53,005 nucleotides of DNA from the NCBI RefSeq assembly GCF_001187905.1, contig NZ_LGIS01000029.1:1-53005 (forward strand), written 5' to 3'. Every line of letters starts with the position of its first letter. The stretch's first letter is position 1. Origin of the DNA: Pantoea sp. RIT-PI-b (GTDB lineage: Bacteria; Pseudomonadota; Gammaproteobacteria; Enterobacterales; Enterobacteriaceae). Positions 7,896 through 16,974 of this stretch are shown here, one piece after another. The notes under the pieces were generated by a model. It had not been told where the DNA came from. It ran no database searches and worked only from the letters and a program-made list of their open reading frames with translations. The translations under genes and the position numbers were made by a program.

Positions 7896-9983
7896 ATGAA
7901 AAACGCGTCACCCTGGCGGATAGGGTTTGATATTGGCGGCACCTTTACCGATCTGGTGCTGTTGAATGATATCTCTGGCGAAGCGCTGAGGCATAAAACC
8001 CTCACCACGCCGGAGGACCCTTCGGAAGGTGCCTACACCGGCTTAACTCAGCTGGTGGAAATGGCCGGGCTTAAAGCCAGCGACATCCATACCATCACCC
8101 ATGGCACCACGCTGGCTATCAATGCGCTGCTGGAACGACGGGGCGCGAAGACCGCCTTGGTGGTCACGCGCGGTTTCCGAGACGTGCTGGTGCTGGGGCG
8201 TGAGTATCGTTATGACATCTACGACCTGAACGGTGCACCGGCACAGCCGTTACTGCCGCGTTCGCAGTCATATGAAATTAGCGAACGCGTGACGGCGCGC
8301 GGCGCGGTAATTACGCCGCTCGACGAAGCCGAAGTAGTGCAGCTGGCTGCAGAGCTGCGCGACAAAGGCTATGAAGCGGTTGCCGTGCTGTGTATGCATG
8401 CCTATGCCTGGCCGGATCATGAGAATCAAATCGAGGCTATTTTCAGCCGCGAACTGCCCGGTGTGTCGATCTCGGTTTCGCACAAAGTGTCGCGTGAAAT
8501 CCGCGAATACGACCGCGGCGTATTAACCGCCATGAATGCGTTTGTTCAGCCCAAAGCGCGACGCTACATGGCGCGTCTGGAGAACAAACTGCGTGAGGGC
8601 GGCTTCGTCTGCGACTGGCTGGTGATGGGATCGAACGGGGGGTTAATGGCACCGCAGGTTGCCGCTGATTATCCCACGCGCATCATCGAATCCGGCCCGG
8701 CGGGCGGTATTGTCGCCACTGCCGCCTTTGCCCGGAAAAACGCCCAGCCGCAGGTGCTGGCGTTTGATATGGGCGGCACCACGGCCAAAGCCTGTGTGGT
8801 GCGCGATGGCCAACCCTCCATCACCATTGATTATGAAGTCGGGCGTGCGGATCGCTTGCTGAAAGGCAGCGGGTTGCCGGTCAAGCTGCCGGTGGTGGAC
8901 ATGATTGAGATTGGTGCCGGCGGCGGCAGTATCGCCCGCGTCGATTCACTCGGGTTGCTGGAAATCGGTCCGGAAAGTGCCAGCGCCTGGCCGGGGCCGG
9001 CGTGCTACGCGCGCGGCGGCGAACGGCCAACCGTCACCGACGCCAACCTGGTGCTGGGCTTGCTCGATCCCGATGCGTTCCTCGGCGGACGCATGCCGCT
9101 GGATGTTGCGGCGGCGCGTCAGGCAATACGCCGCGTGGCCGAGCCGCTCGGATTGAGCATTGAAGATGCCGCCTGGGGCATTCACGAAGTCGCCAATAGC
9201 AAAATGTCCGAGGCACTGCGCACCCATTGCGTTGAGAAAAACGTGAGTCCAGCACAGATGACCATGCTGGCGTTCGGCGGCGCAGGCCCGAGCCACGCCT
9301 GGTCGCTGGCAAAACAGCTGAGCGTCAAGCGCGTCTATTTCCCCAATGGTGCGGGCGTTTACTCCGCCTTCGGTTTACTAACCGCACCGCCAAGCGCCGA
9401 CTTCGTACGCAGCGATCGCTGCCGCCTGCAGCCGGGCATTGATGTCAAACGCATCGCGGCGTTGTTTGCCGAAGGTTTTGACGAAGCGATCACTACGCTG
9501 GCGGCGGCTAACGCCGATCCCAACAGCGCGCTTCAGCAGAAACTCGCGGGCGTGCGCTATGTTGGTCAAGGCTCGGAACTGACCGTGACGCTGCCGGAAA
9601 CCTTCCTCACCCAAGGCGATGTAACCGCCTTAATCGATACCTTTGAAGCGGCGCACCTGGCGCGCTTTGGTCGCACCTTGCCGGGACAAGGGGTGGAAGT
9701 GGTGAACTGGCGTGGCCGCGTGCAGACCACGCCGCCGACGCTGAATACCAGCGATCGATTGCGCCACGCTGAACCCGAAGCGCGTGAGAAAAGCTTGCAG
9801 GTGTATCTGGGGCGCGAGCAGGGCTTTAGCGCCTGCCGCGTGATCCCGCGCAGCTTGCTGGTAACCGGTGAAGCGATTCACGGCCCGGCGCTGCTGCAGG
9901 AAAAAGAGTGCGCGATTTATGTCGGTCCTGGCGCGTCAGCGCAGCTGGACCCACAAGGCAATATTTTGATGGAGCTGAACTGA
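7896..9983 (+). CDS. Hydantoinase/oxoprolinase subunit A (HyuA family)
   Basis: 695 aa, normal for the ATP-dependent A subunit of N-methylhydantoinase, 5-oxoprolinase and acetone carboxylase-like enzymes. The N-terminal actin-like ATPase signature FDIGGTFTDLVLL and the stretch HGTTLAINALLERRGAKTA are both clear. A second phosphate-binding motif, FDMGGTTAKACVV, lies near residue 290. I chose ATG 7896 (GAGG 6-7 nt upstream, right before the ATPase domain) over the in-frame GTG at 7851, which overlaps the transporter stop. It overlaps HyuB by one base (TGATG). Substrate unknown: a lactam, hydantoin or cyclic imide whose ring opening costs ATP is likely. Confidence 0.88.
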   Translation: MKNASPWRIGFDIGGTFTDLVLLNDISGEALRHKTLTTPEDPSEGAYTGLTQLVEMAGLKASDIHTITHGTTLAINALLERRGAKTALVVTRGFRDVLVLGREYRYDIYDLNGAPAQPLLPRSQSYEISERVTARGAVITPLDEAEVVQLAAELRDKGYEAVAVLCMHAYAWPDHENQIEAIFSRELPGVSISVSHKVSREIREYDRGVLTAMNAFVQPKARRYMARLENKLREGGFVCDWLVMGSNGGLMAPQVAADYPTRIIESGPAGGIVATAAFARKNAQPQVLAFDMGGTTAKACVVRDGQPSITIDYEVGRADRLLKGSGLPVKLPVVDMIEIGAGGGSIARVDSLGLLEIGPESASAWPGPACYARGGERPTVTDANLVLGLLDPDAFLGGRMPLDVAAARQAIRRVAEPLGLSIEDAAWGIHEVANSKMSEALRTHCVEKNVSPAQMTMLAFGGAGPSHAWSLAKQLSVKRVYFPNGAGVYSAFGLLTAPPSADFVRSDRCRLQPGIDVKRIAALFAEGFDEAITTLAAANADPNSALQQKLAGVRYVGQGSELTVTLPETFLTQGDVTALIDTFEAAHLARFGRTLPGQGVEVVNWRGRVQTTPPTLNTSDRLRHAEPEAREKSLQVYLGREQGFSACRVIPRSLLVTGEAIHGPALLQEKECAIYVGPGASAQLDPQGNILMELN

Positions 9984-11665
9984 TGAGTGCGACAACCCCC
10001 GATCATCTGCGTTTTCTCGACGATCCCATTAGTCTGCGCATTACATGGGATCGGCTGGTCAGTATCTCGGAAGAAGCGGCGGCCACGCTGGTCAATATGG
10101 CGTTTTCCAGCATTATCCGCGAAGTTGGCGATTACTCCTGCCTGCTGATGGACGCCAGCGGCAGTTCGCTGGCCCAACCGAAAACCAGCGTCCCGGTGTT
10201 TATTGGCACGCTACCCGCCACGGTGCGCCATCTGTTGGCAAAATTCCCGGCGGAGACGCTAAAACCCGGTGATGCGCTGATCACCAACGATCCGTGGCTC
10301 GGCACCGGCCATCTCAATGACGTGACGGTGGTCACGCCGGTGTTCCGCGCGGGCAAGCTGGTGGCGTTTACCGGCGCGGCGGCGCACATGTCGGACATTG
10401 GCGGCTCGCTGAATATGGGATCGTCGCGCGACATGTTCGAAGAGGGCTTCCTCATCCCGCCAAGCAAATTGATGATTGCGGGTGAGGTGAATCAGCAACT
10501 GCTGGATCTGTTCCTTGCCAACGTGCGCTCGCCGGATCAGGTTGAGGGCGATCTGCACGCCATGCTGGCGGCTAATCAGATAGGTGCCAACGGTCTGCTG
10601 GGTTTGATGGATGACCTGCAGCTGGAATCCGTTACACCGCTGGCGGAAAAAATTCACTCGCTGACTGAAATCGCCATGCGCAAAGCGATTGAGGCTGTGC
10701 CGGATGGGCGCTATGAAGCGGCGGTCGATATTGGTGACTATGAAGGGGATATCCATCTCAACGTGGCGGTAATTGTTGAGGGGAGCAACATCACTATCGA
10801 CTACGCCGGCTCCTCCGCGGAATCGCTGTTTGGCAGCAACTGTCCGATGTCGTTCACCTATGCCTACAGCGTTTATCCGCTGAAGTGCCTGCTGGAGCCG
10901 CATCTGCCGAATAACGAAGGCTGCTTCAAATCCATCACCGTCACCGCGCCGGAAGGCTCGATTGCCAATGCGCGTCCACCTTGTGCGGTCGAGATGCGCA
11001 ACCGTGTTGGGCATATGGCGCACGCGGCGATTTTTACTGCGTTAGCGGAGATCATGCCGGATCGCGTGATGGGCCACTCCGGCAGTGCGCCGGTGACTTG
11101 CGATGTGTTCGCCGGGCAGTTTGATGACGGGCGGCGGTTTGTTGAAAGCCTGTGCGTGAACGGCGGTACCGGCGCACGCCCTGCCGCAGACGGCATTGTC
11201 ACCGGCTTTCCCGGCAACATGTCCTCCACGCCGGTGGAACTGATTGAATCTGCCACACCGCTGCTGTTCCTGCAGAAATCCATCGTTCCCGATTCCGGCG
11301 GTGCCGGTCGCTATCGTGGCGGCGTGGCGCAACGCATGGTGATTCGTAATACCAGCAAATATCCGCTTTCGCACAGCATGTTCTATTCGCGACAAAAACA
11401 CGCGGCAGAAGGTGTTTTGGGCGCGGCGGCGGGTGCGCCTAACTTTGTGGCAATTAACGGCGAATCGCTGGCGAAACCCGTCGGCCGCCATGATGTGTTA
11501 CCTGGCGATGAAGTCACCATTCAAATGCCAGGTGGCGGCGGCAAGATGCCGGTGGCCGAACGCGATCTTAAGGCCATTTTGTGGGACGTACAGGAAGGTT
11601 ACATCACTGAAGCAGGCGCGTTGCGTGATTATGGCGTGAACCTGAATGAAGCTAAAAGGAGCTAA
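9983..11665 (+). CDS. Hydantoinase/oxoprolinase subunit B (HyuB family)
   Basis: 560 aa, the usual length for HyuB, the partner of HyuA in the heteromeric ring-opening enzyme. Family features include DPISLRITWDRLVSISEEAA near the N-terminus, NDPWLGTGHLNDVTVV at about residues 102-117, DIGGSLNMGSSRDMFEEG near 143, and a C-terminal GGGGKMP. I chose ATG 9983, coupled to the HyuA stop in a TGATG overlap; an upstream in-frame start at 9908 lies inside HyuA. It runs into the dehydrogenase gene after 3 bp. Confidence 0.88.
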   Translation: MSATTPDHLRFLDDPISLRITWDRLVSISEEAAATLVNMAFSSIIREVGDYSCLLMDASGSSLAQPKTSVPVFIGTLPATVRHLLAKFPAETLKPGDALITNDPWLGTGHLNDVTVVTPVFRAGKLVAFTGAAAHMSDIGGSLNMGSSRDMFEEGFLIPPSKLMIAGEVNQQLLDLFLANVRSPDQVEGDLHAMLAANQIGANGLLGLMDDLQLESVTPLAEKIHSLTEIAMRKAIEAVPDGRYEAAVDIGDYEGDIHLNVAVIVEGSNITIDYAGSSAESLFGSNCPMSFTYAYSVYPLKCLLEPHLPNNEGCFKSITVTAPEGSIANARPPCAVEMRNRVGHMAHAAIFTALAEIMPDRVMGHSGSAPVTCDVFAGQFDDGRRFVESLCVNGGTGARPAADGIVTGFPGNMSSTPVELIESATPLLFLQKSIVPDSGGAGRYRGGVAQRMVIRNTSKYPLSHSMFYSRQKHAAEGVLGAAAGAPNFVAINGESLAKPVGRHDVLPGDEVTIQMPGGGGKMPVAERDLKAILWDVQEGYITEAGALRDYGVNLNEAKRS

Positions 11666-11668
11666 AGC

Positions 11669-12478
11669 ATGGATTCGTTAACGGGAAAAGTAGTGCTGAT
11701 TACCGGTGCTGGCAGCGGCATTGGCAAAGCAGCCGCGGCGGGATTTGCCGCACGTGGCGCCCAGGTGGTGTTAGTGGGGCGTCGCCAGTCGGTGCTGGAC
11801 GAGGTCGCAGCAAGCTTGCAGGCGCAGGGCGGCAAGGTATGCGCTTATGCCGCAGACATCGCGCAAAAAACCGAGGTTGAAGCGCTGGTGGCGTGGGCGA
11901 TTGCCGAATTGGGACGCGTCGATATTCTGGTCAACAATGCCGGTAGCGCCAGCAAAACCCTGAACGCGCGCTGGATTGCCGAAGAGGAGTGGGATCAGGT
12001 ACAGGACGTCAATATGAAAGCGGTGTTCCTGCTGACGCAGGCGCTGCTGCCGGAGATGTTAGCGCGCAAGGACGGCACCATCATCACCGTCTCCTCGCTC
12101 GCTGCGCTGCGGCCTAATCTGCTGGGCGGCGCGGCATACGGCGCGGCGAAGGCGGCGGTGCGTAACTTCATGACCTATCTGCACAACACCTTTCGCAATG
12201 ACGGCATTCGCTCAACCTGCATTCTGCCGGGAGAGGTGAACACGCCGATTATGGATAACCGCGCCAATCCACCGGATCAGGCAATTCGCGATGGCATGGT
12301 GCAGCCGGAAGATGTGGCTGAAGCCATTCTGCTGTGTGCCAGTTTGCCGGCACGTACGGTGGTGGAAGAGTTGATTGTCGCGCCGACTTTCCTGCGCGAT
12401 CTCTCCGGCGATCTCGAGATCAGCCGCTGGAAAAATGCCCCGGCAACGTGCCAGGCCGAACGTGAAAAACCTGAATAG
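11669..12478 (+). CDS. Short-chain dehydrogenase/reductase (SDR)
   Basis: 269 aa classical SDR. The cofactor motif TGAGSGIG is at residues 12-19, NNAG at 89-92, and the catalytic triad region has Ser142/143, Tyr157 and Lys161 (YGAAK). An AAAAGGAGC ribosome site overlaps the end of HyuB, so translation is coupled. It probably oxidises a hydroxyl or reduces a carbonyl of the pathway intermediate. The acidic or basic residue pattern after the first strand (VGRRQ) suggests NADP(H), which is inference. Confidence 0.88.
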   Translation: MDSLTGKVVLITGAGSGIGKAAAAGFAARGAQVVLVGRRQSVLDEVAASLQAQGGKVCAYAADIAQKTEVEALVAWAIAELGRVDILVNNAGSASKTLNARWIAEEEWDQVQDVNMKAVFLLTQALLPEMLARKDGTIITVSSLAALRPNLLGGAAYGAAKAAVRNFMTYLHNTFRNDGIRSTCILPGEVNTPIMDNRANPPDQAIRDGMVQPEDVAEAILLCASLPARTVVEELIVAPTFLRDLSGDLEISRWKNAPATCQAEREKPE

Positions 12479-12486
12479 GACACCTT

Positions 12487-13638
12487 ATGTCGAGCCAAAT
12501 GTTTAAAGCCGCCGAGGCGGTGTTACGCGTAGAGCGCACTTCGCTGCGGGTGCAGCAACCCGCGTCCAGCGGCGATATGGTTTCACTGGCGATGGGCGAA
12601 CCGGATTTCGACACGCCGCCGCGGATTGTGCAGGCGGCGGTGGAAGCACTGCAGGCGGGATATACCCATTACGCGCCGTTGCTCGGTGACAAAGCACTGT
12701 GTAGCGCGCTGGCGGATGAGGTGTCAGCACAGAGCGGCAAAGCGGTGAAAGCCGGTGAGATCCTTGTCACCCACGGCGGCACCGCCGGTCTGGCGGCGGC
12801 GATTCTCTCCATCGTCAATCCTGGCGACCGCGTGGTGATCCCCGATCCCACCTATTCGCTGTACGCGGATTTAGTAAATATGGCCGGCGGCATCTGCGTG
12901 CCAATGCCGTGCCGGGCTGATTTGCACTGGGATTTGGATCGGTTGGATCACGCGCTCGACGGCGCGAAACTGTTCGTGTTCTGCAATCCCGGCAATCCCA
13001 CCGGCATTGTGCACAGCCGCGCGGAAATTGACGCGCTCGGCCAACTGGTGAATAAGCACGATACGCTGGTAATTGCCGATGAAGCCTATAGCGATCTGGT
13101 GTTTACCGATCGTCCGTTTACTTCGGTGCTGCATATTGCCGCTTTTGCCGGACGCACGCTGTTCTGTCAGACTTTCTCCAAAAGCTTCGCGATGACTGGC
13201 TGGCGCGTGGGGTATCTGGCGGGGCCAGCGGAGATGATCGCCGCTGCGGCGCGCGTGCACAATACGGTGAACGGATCGGTGAACAGCGCGGTGCAGCGTG
13301 CGGCGCTGGTGGCGCTGACGCAGTGTAAAGATGACGTAAAACGTATGTATGATGTCTACCGCCAGCGTCGCGTGCTGATGATGGAAGGATTATCGGCCAT
13401 TCCAGAGCTAAAACTGAATGAACCAGAAGGCGCGTTTTACTGCTTCCCGGCTTATTCGTTGGCGATTCCGGCGATTGATATGGTATCGCTGCTGCGCGAA
13501 CAAGGCATCGCGGTGCGGCCTGGCAGTGAGTTTGGCGCGGCGGGCGAAGGGCATTTACGCCTCTCTTACGCTGCCAGCAGTGAAGCCATCATTGAAGGTG
13601 TGCGCCGTTTGAAGCGCGGCCTGGCCAGTTTCAAGTAA
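12487..13638 (+). CDS. PLP-dependent aminotransferase, class I/II
   Basis: 383 aa fold-type I aminotransferase. The PLP lysine is Lys232 in TFSKSFAMTGWRVGY. NPGNPTG (168-174) binds the substrate carboxylate region, and the cofactor pyridine is held through Asp198 and Tyr201 in DEAY. It begins 8 bp after the dehydrogenase gene. In this operon it probably exchanges the amino group of the ring-opened product with a keto acid, giving a substrate for the RraA-like aldolase. The amino-acid specificity cannot be told from the sequence. Confidence 0.88.
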   Translation: MSSQMFKAAEAVLRVERTSLRVQQPASSGDMVSLAMGEPDFDTPPRIVQAAVEALQAGYTHYAPLLGDKALCSALADEVSAQSGKAVKAGEILVTHGGTAGLAAAILSIVNPGDRVVIPDPTYSLYADLVNMAGGICVPMPCRADLHWDLDRLDHALDGAKLFVFCNPGNPTGIVHSRAEIDALGQLVNKHDTLVIADEAYSDLVFTDRPFTSVLHIAAFAGRTLFCQTFSKSFAMTGWRVGYLAGPAEMIAAAARVHNTVNGSVNSAVQRAALVALTQCKDDVKRMYDVYRQRRVLMMEGLSAIPELKLNEPEGAFYCFPAYSLAIPAIDMVSLLREQGIAVRPGSEFGAAGEGHLRLSYAASSEAIIEGVRRLKRGLASFK

Positions 13639-13668
13639 CATCAGCAAGTTTGAGGAAGCACACCCACC

Positions 13669-14289
13669 ATGACGGGAAAACCGATGCGCAGTGATACCGA
13701 AAGAAACCGCAAGAACCTGATTCAGGCAGCTGCCCGCTTGTTCGAGCGCTCCGAAACCCCGATAAGCATGACGGAAATCGCCTCAGAAGCTGGCGTCTCC
13801 GTGGCCACCGCCTATCGTCAGTTTACGTCGGTAGAAGAGGTGCTGAATGCTTATCGTCAGGACGTGGGACAACTGCTGTTGGATTACAGTCTGGAACAAT
13901 CCTGCAGCGGTTTACTGAAGCTGGAAAAAGTCAGCCGTTACTGGATCAAGCTGGTACGTGAGCGCGGTGCGGCGATGGTGCCGATGCGTAATCGGCGCGG
14001 CTATCTGGAACGCTTATGGGAAGGCGCGGAATACCTGCTAGTACAGGCTGACGCGCTGCGACCCGCGCTACGCGAAGCGATGGAAGAGATGGAACTGCCA
14101 GATATCGGCGATAAGGCGGTGTTCCTGTGGAATATCCTTTTCGATCCACGTGAAATTTTTGATTTGCTGGACACGGTGGGACTCACGGAAAAACAGGTGG
14201 GAACCCAGCTGATGTCGGTTCTGGTTGGCGGTTTACGCGGCTTCGCTACCGCGAATGAATTTACCGTCGAAGCCAGCCGCAGCAAATAA
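13669..14289 (+). CDS. TetR/AcrR family transcriptional regulator
   Basis: 206 aa. The N-terminal helix-turn-helix contains SMTEIASEAGVSVATAYRQF at about residues 37-56, preceded by RNRKNLIQAAARLFER. The C-terminal ligand domain shows no further signature I recognise. It is the seventh gene of the 5827-14289 run, 30 bp after the aminotransferase, and is the natural candidate for local control of that operon. It is followed by a GC-rich hairpin. Confidence 0.85.
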   Translation: MTGKPMRSDTERNRKNLIQAAARLFERSETPISMTEIASEAGVSVATAYRQFTSVEEVLNAYRQDVGQLLLDYSLEQSCSGLLKLEKVSRYWIKLVRERGAAMVPMRNRRGYLERLWEGAEYLLVQADALRPALREAMEEMELPDIGDKAVFLWNILFDPREIFDLLDTVGLTEKQVGTQLMSVLVGGLRGFATANEFTVEASRSK

Positions 14290-14293
14290 TCCA

Positions 14294-14310
14294 GGCCGCC
14301 TCGCGCGGCC
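14294..14310 (+). terminator. GC-rich hairpin after the TetR gene
   Basis: GGCCGC-CTCGC-GCGGCC, a 6-bp stem followed by ATTTCT. The T-run is short, so this may be a weak intrinsic terminator separating the catabolic operon from the dehydrogenase gene. Confidence 0.45.
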
Positions 14311-14384
14311 ATTTCTCAGCAACATCTAACTATCACATCGCCCTGTGAGGCCATCGTGCGCCCTGCATCCGGCAATAAGGTGAA

Positions 14385-15659
14385 ATGATGAGTGTACTTT
14401 CGTATGTTTCAGCAGATAACAATTCCGCGTGGGCGACCTACCTGGCGCAGGTTGAGCGCGTGCTGCCACATCTTGGAGAGCTGGCGCGCTGGGCCGACAC
14501 GCTGCGTCACCCGAAGCGGGCATTAATCGTTGATATTCCATTAGAAATGGATGATGGCAGCGTGCGTCATTTCGAAGGTTATCGGGTACAACACAATCTC
14601 TCACGCGGCCCCGGCAAAGGCGGCGTGCGCTATCATCCAGATGTCACGCTGGAAGAGGTGATGGCGCTGTCAGCATGGATGACGGTGAAGTGCGCCGCAC
14701 TCAATCTACCGTTTGGCGGCGCAAAAGGCGGCATTCGTGTCGACCCGCGCGAGCTGTCACATAAAGAACTGGAAAGGCTGACGCGCCGCTATACCAGTGA
14801 AATCGGCACTATTATTGGACCGCAGCAGGATATTCCGGCGCCAGACGTCGGTACCAATCCGCAAGTAATGGCGTGGATGATGGATACCTGGTCGATGAAT
14901 GTCGGCACCACCTGCACCGGCGTGGTCACCGGCAAACCAATCCATCTCGGCGGTTCACTGGGGCGTGTGAAAGCGACCGGGCGCGGCGTATTTATCACCG
15001 GCAGAGCCATGGCGCAACGCATCGGGCTGTCACTGGAAAACTGCCGCGTGGCGGTGCAAGGATTGGGGAACGTCGGCAGCGTCGCCGCAGAGTTGTTCAG
15101 TGAGGCCGGAGCGAAAGTGGTCAGCGTGCAGGATCACAGCGCCACGCTCTACAACGCGAATGGTATCAATATTTCTGCGCTGGTCGCCTGGCAACAGCAG
15201 AAGGGCTGCATTGCCGGTTTTAGCGGCGCCACCGCCATCAGCCACGAAGCCTTCTGGGAGCAAGGCTATGACATTCTGATCCCGGCGGCGCTAGAAGGAC
15301 AAATTACCGCCGATCGTGCCAGAAAGCTGGTCTGCCGCCTGGTCCTTGAAGGAGCAAATGGTCCAACCTTACCCACCGCGGATGACATTTTGCGCGAGCG
15401 AAACATCATCGTGGTTCCCGATGTGATTTGTAACGCCGGTGGCGTAACCGTGAGTTATTTCGAATGGGTACAGGACTTCTCCAGCTTTTTCTGGAGCGAG
15501 GATGAGATCAACGCCCGGCTGGACCGCATCATGGAACAAGCGCTGCTGGCGGTGTGGCAAAAATCACAGGAAATTGGCGCAACCTTAAGAACGGCTGCCT
15601 ATGCGGTGGCGTGTGAACGGATTCTGACAGCACGCAAAGAGCGTGGGTTGTATCCCTAA
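14385..15659 (+). CDS. Glu/Leu/Phe/Val dehydrogenase (glutamate dehydrogenase type)
   Basis: 424 aa amino-acid dehydrogenase of the hexameric GDH II type. The active-site stretch holds Lys102 (substrate binding) and Lys114 (catalytic) in [13 protein letters not shown]. The Rossmann motif [14 protein letters not shown] follows at about 224-237, and LEGANGPT lies in the cofactor domain. It catalyses reversible oxidative deamination of an L-amino acid, most probably glutamate. It follows the aminotransferase cluster in the same direction with a 95-bp gap, so it may recycle the amino acceptor (2-oxoglutarate). AAGGTGA precedes two adjacent ATGs (14385 and 14388). Confidence 0.87.
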   Translation: MMSVLSYVSADNNSAWATYLAQVERVLPHLGELARWADTLRHPKRALIVDIPLEMDDGSVRHFEGYRVQHNLSRGPGKGGVRYHPDVTLEEVMALSAWMTVKCAALNLPFGGAKGGIRVDPRELSHKELERLTRRYTSEIGTIIGPQQDIPAPDVGTNPQVMAWMMDTWSMNVGTTCTGVVTGKPIHLGGSLGRVKATGRGVFITGRAMAQRIGLSLENCRVAVQGLGNVGSVAAELFSEAGAKVVSVQDHSATLYNANGINISALVAWQQQKGCIAGFSGATAISHEAFWEQGYDILIPAALEGQITADRARKLVCRLVLEGANGPTLPTADDILRERNIIVVPDVICNAGGVTVSYFEWVQDFSSFFWSEDEINARLDRIMEQALLAVWQKSQEIGATLRTAAYAVACERILTARKERGLYP

Positions 15660-15665
15660 GAATGT

Positions 15666-15692
15666 GAAGGGGTATCAGTTTGATGCCCCTTC
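15666..15692 (+). terminator. Hairpin after the glutamate dehydrogenase-type gene
   Basis: GAAGGGG pairs with CCCCTTC, extended inward by ATCA/TGAT with loop GTT. It starts 7 bp after the stop codon. No clean T-run follows (AATGCGTTTT), so it is a modest intrinsic terminator candidate between convergent genes. Confidence 0.5.
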
Positions 15693-15790
15693 AATGCGTT
15701 TTGCGCATTACACAATTAAATCGACGTGTTCGCCGCCTGACATTTTGACTCCCAGCGTCAGATCGCCGCTACAGAGCCAGCAATATCTAA

Positions 15791-16744
15791 TTAATGTGCT
15801 GACGGCTGCCAGGTGCCAACCGCCTGGGCATTGATCGGTTTCGGCAGCAGCTTGGCGTTATAAAAGGCATCAGCAATTTTCTGTTGTTCGGCGAGATCGG
15901 TTTTTTGTACCGGTTCGATATCGTAGCTGCGCTGCTGGTTGGCTTGCTCGATGGTGGCCAACGGCAAATTCCCCCACAGCGGTGACAGAATTTTCGCCGC
16001 GTCGGTGGGATGGGCTTTCAACCAAGCTGATTCCTGCTCCAGCGCGTGATAGACAATGTTCAGCACCTCGTTATGTTTCTGCGCATACGGCGTCGAAACC
16101 AGGTAGTAACGCTGATAGCTGGCCAAACCGTTACCGCTAACTAACACGCGTGAATGCTGTTCGACTTTTGAGCTGGTGACAAAGGGTTCCCATGTTACCC
16201 ACGCATCCACGCTGCCATGTTCGAGTGCCGCGCGGCCGTCGGCCGGCGTGAGCCAGGCCGGCGTAATATCGCTGAACTTCAATCCCGCCTTTTGCAGCGC
16301 GGCAATCAGTAAATAATGGCTACCGGCCGCTTTGGTGACGGCAATTTTCTTACCCTTTAAATCCTGCAGCGTTTTGATGCTCGAATTAGCCGGCACCAGA
16401 ATCGCTTGCGCAGCAGGCGATGGCGTTTCACGTGCGTAATAGGTCAAATCGGCACCGGCGGCCTGCGCAAATACCGGGACGGTATCCGCCACATCCGCAG
16501 ACAAATCCACATTGTTTAAATTCAGCGCCTCCAGCAGCGGCAGGCCGCTGGTAAATTCGTGCCAGCTCACTTTAATGCCGCGAGCGGCCAGCGACTTATC
16601 CAGTTCACCGCGCTGCTTGATGAGCGTTAATAAGGTGGAGGATTTTTGGTAACCGATACGCAGAGTCTCTTCTGCATGAACCGAGAAAGAGAGTGCAGCA
16701 GCAAGAGTGAGTGACGCGATCATTCGCGAGGTCAGGGCGCGCAT
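15791..16744 (-). CDS. Sulfonate-type ABC transporter substrate-binding protein (SsuA-like)
   Basis: 317 aa. A signal peptide of about 24 residues ends at SFSVHA-EETLR. The mature part matches the SsuA/TauA-like aliphatic sulfonate or nitrate-type family: ETLRIGYQKSSTLLTLIK at the start, then GKKIAVTKAAGSHYLL and DAWVTWEPF in the second lobe. It would capture an organosulfonate or similar anion in the periplasm. No permease, ATPase or monooxygenase gene of an ssu or tau operon is adjacent, so it is an orphan that must use a system elsewhere. AAGGA lies 7-8 nt before the ATG, and a perfect palindrome lies 18 bp upstream. Confidence 0.85.
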   Translation of the reverse strand: MRALTSRMIASLTLAAALSFSVHAEETLRIGYQKSSTLLTLIKQRGELDKSLAARGIKVSWHEFTSGLPLLEALNLNNVDLSADVADTVPVFAQAAGADLTYYARETPSPAAQAILVPANSSIKTLQDLKGKKIAVTKAAGSHYLLIAALQKAGLKFSDITPAWLTPADGRAALEHGSVDAWVTWEPFVTSSKVEQHSRVLVSGNGLASYQRYYLVSTPYAQKHNEVLNIVYHALEQESAWLKAHPTDAAKILSPLWGNLPLATIEQANQQRSYDIEPVQKTDLAEQQKIADAFYNAKLLPKPINAQAVGTWQPSAH

Positions 16745-16761
16745 GGAAAAATCCTTGAAAG

Positions 16762-16783
16762 TTTATGATTTCAAAATCATAAA
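16762..16783. promoter_or_regulatory. Perfect 22-bp palindrome upstream of the SsuA-like gene
   Basis: Arms TTTATGATTT and AAATCATAAA with a CA spacer, 18 bp upstream of the minus-strand start codon. It could be an operator for a dimeric regulator or a hairpin in the leader RNA. It is AT-rich with no T-run function here, so an operator is more likely. Confidence 0.5.
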
Positions 16784-16824
16784 GCGCGGCTCTGGCTAAA
16801 CCAAAACGCATGTTTGCATAAGCT

Positions 16825-16840
16825 ATGCGCAATTGCGCAT
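16825..16840. promoter_or_regulatory. Perfect palindrome ATGCGCAATTGCGCAT
   Basis: 16-bp perfect palindrome in the intergenic region between the divergent SsuA-like and glucosyltransferase genes. It may be a regulator site or a remnant of the dispersed hairpin family (compare TGCGCA stems at 21370 and 31783). No prefix GTAGGG is present. Confidence 0.4.
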
Positions 16841-16974
16841 TACAACTTTGCATCGACGCTCACAGAGTTGGCGCAAGGTACGAGAATAGTCTCAATGACT
16901 TAAGCGTTTCCTTCTATATTGACTGAGTGACTCGCGTAAACTTTTGCTCATCAATCAACTGATTCGGAGTGGAA

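Noticed and set aside
10259..11023. A 254-codon frame antisense to hyuB
   Set aside because: Arg/His-rich shadow of a conserved gene, without a start signal or domain.
15791..16744. A complete ssu or tau operon
   Set aside because: Only the binding protein is here. The neighbouring genes are a dehydrogenase and a glucosyltransferase.
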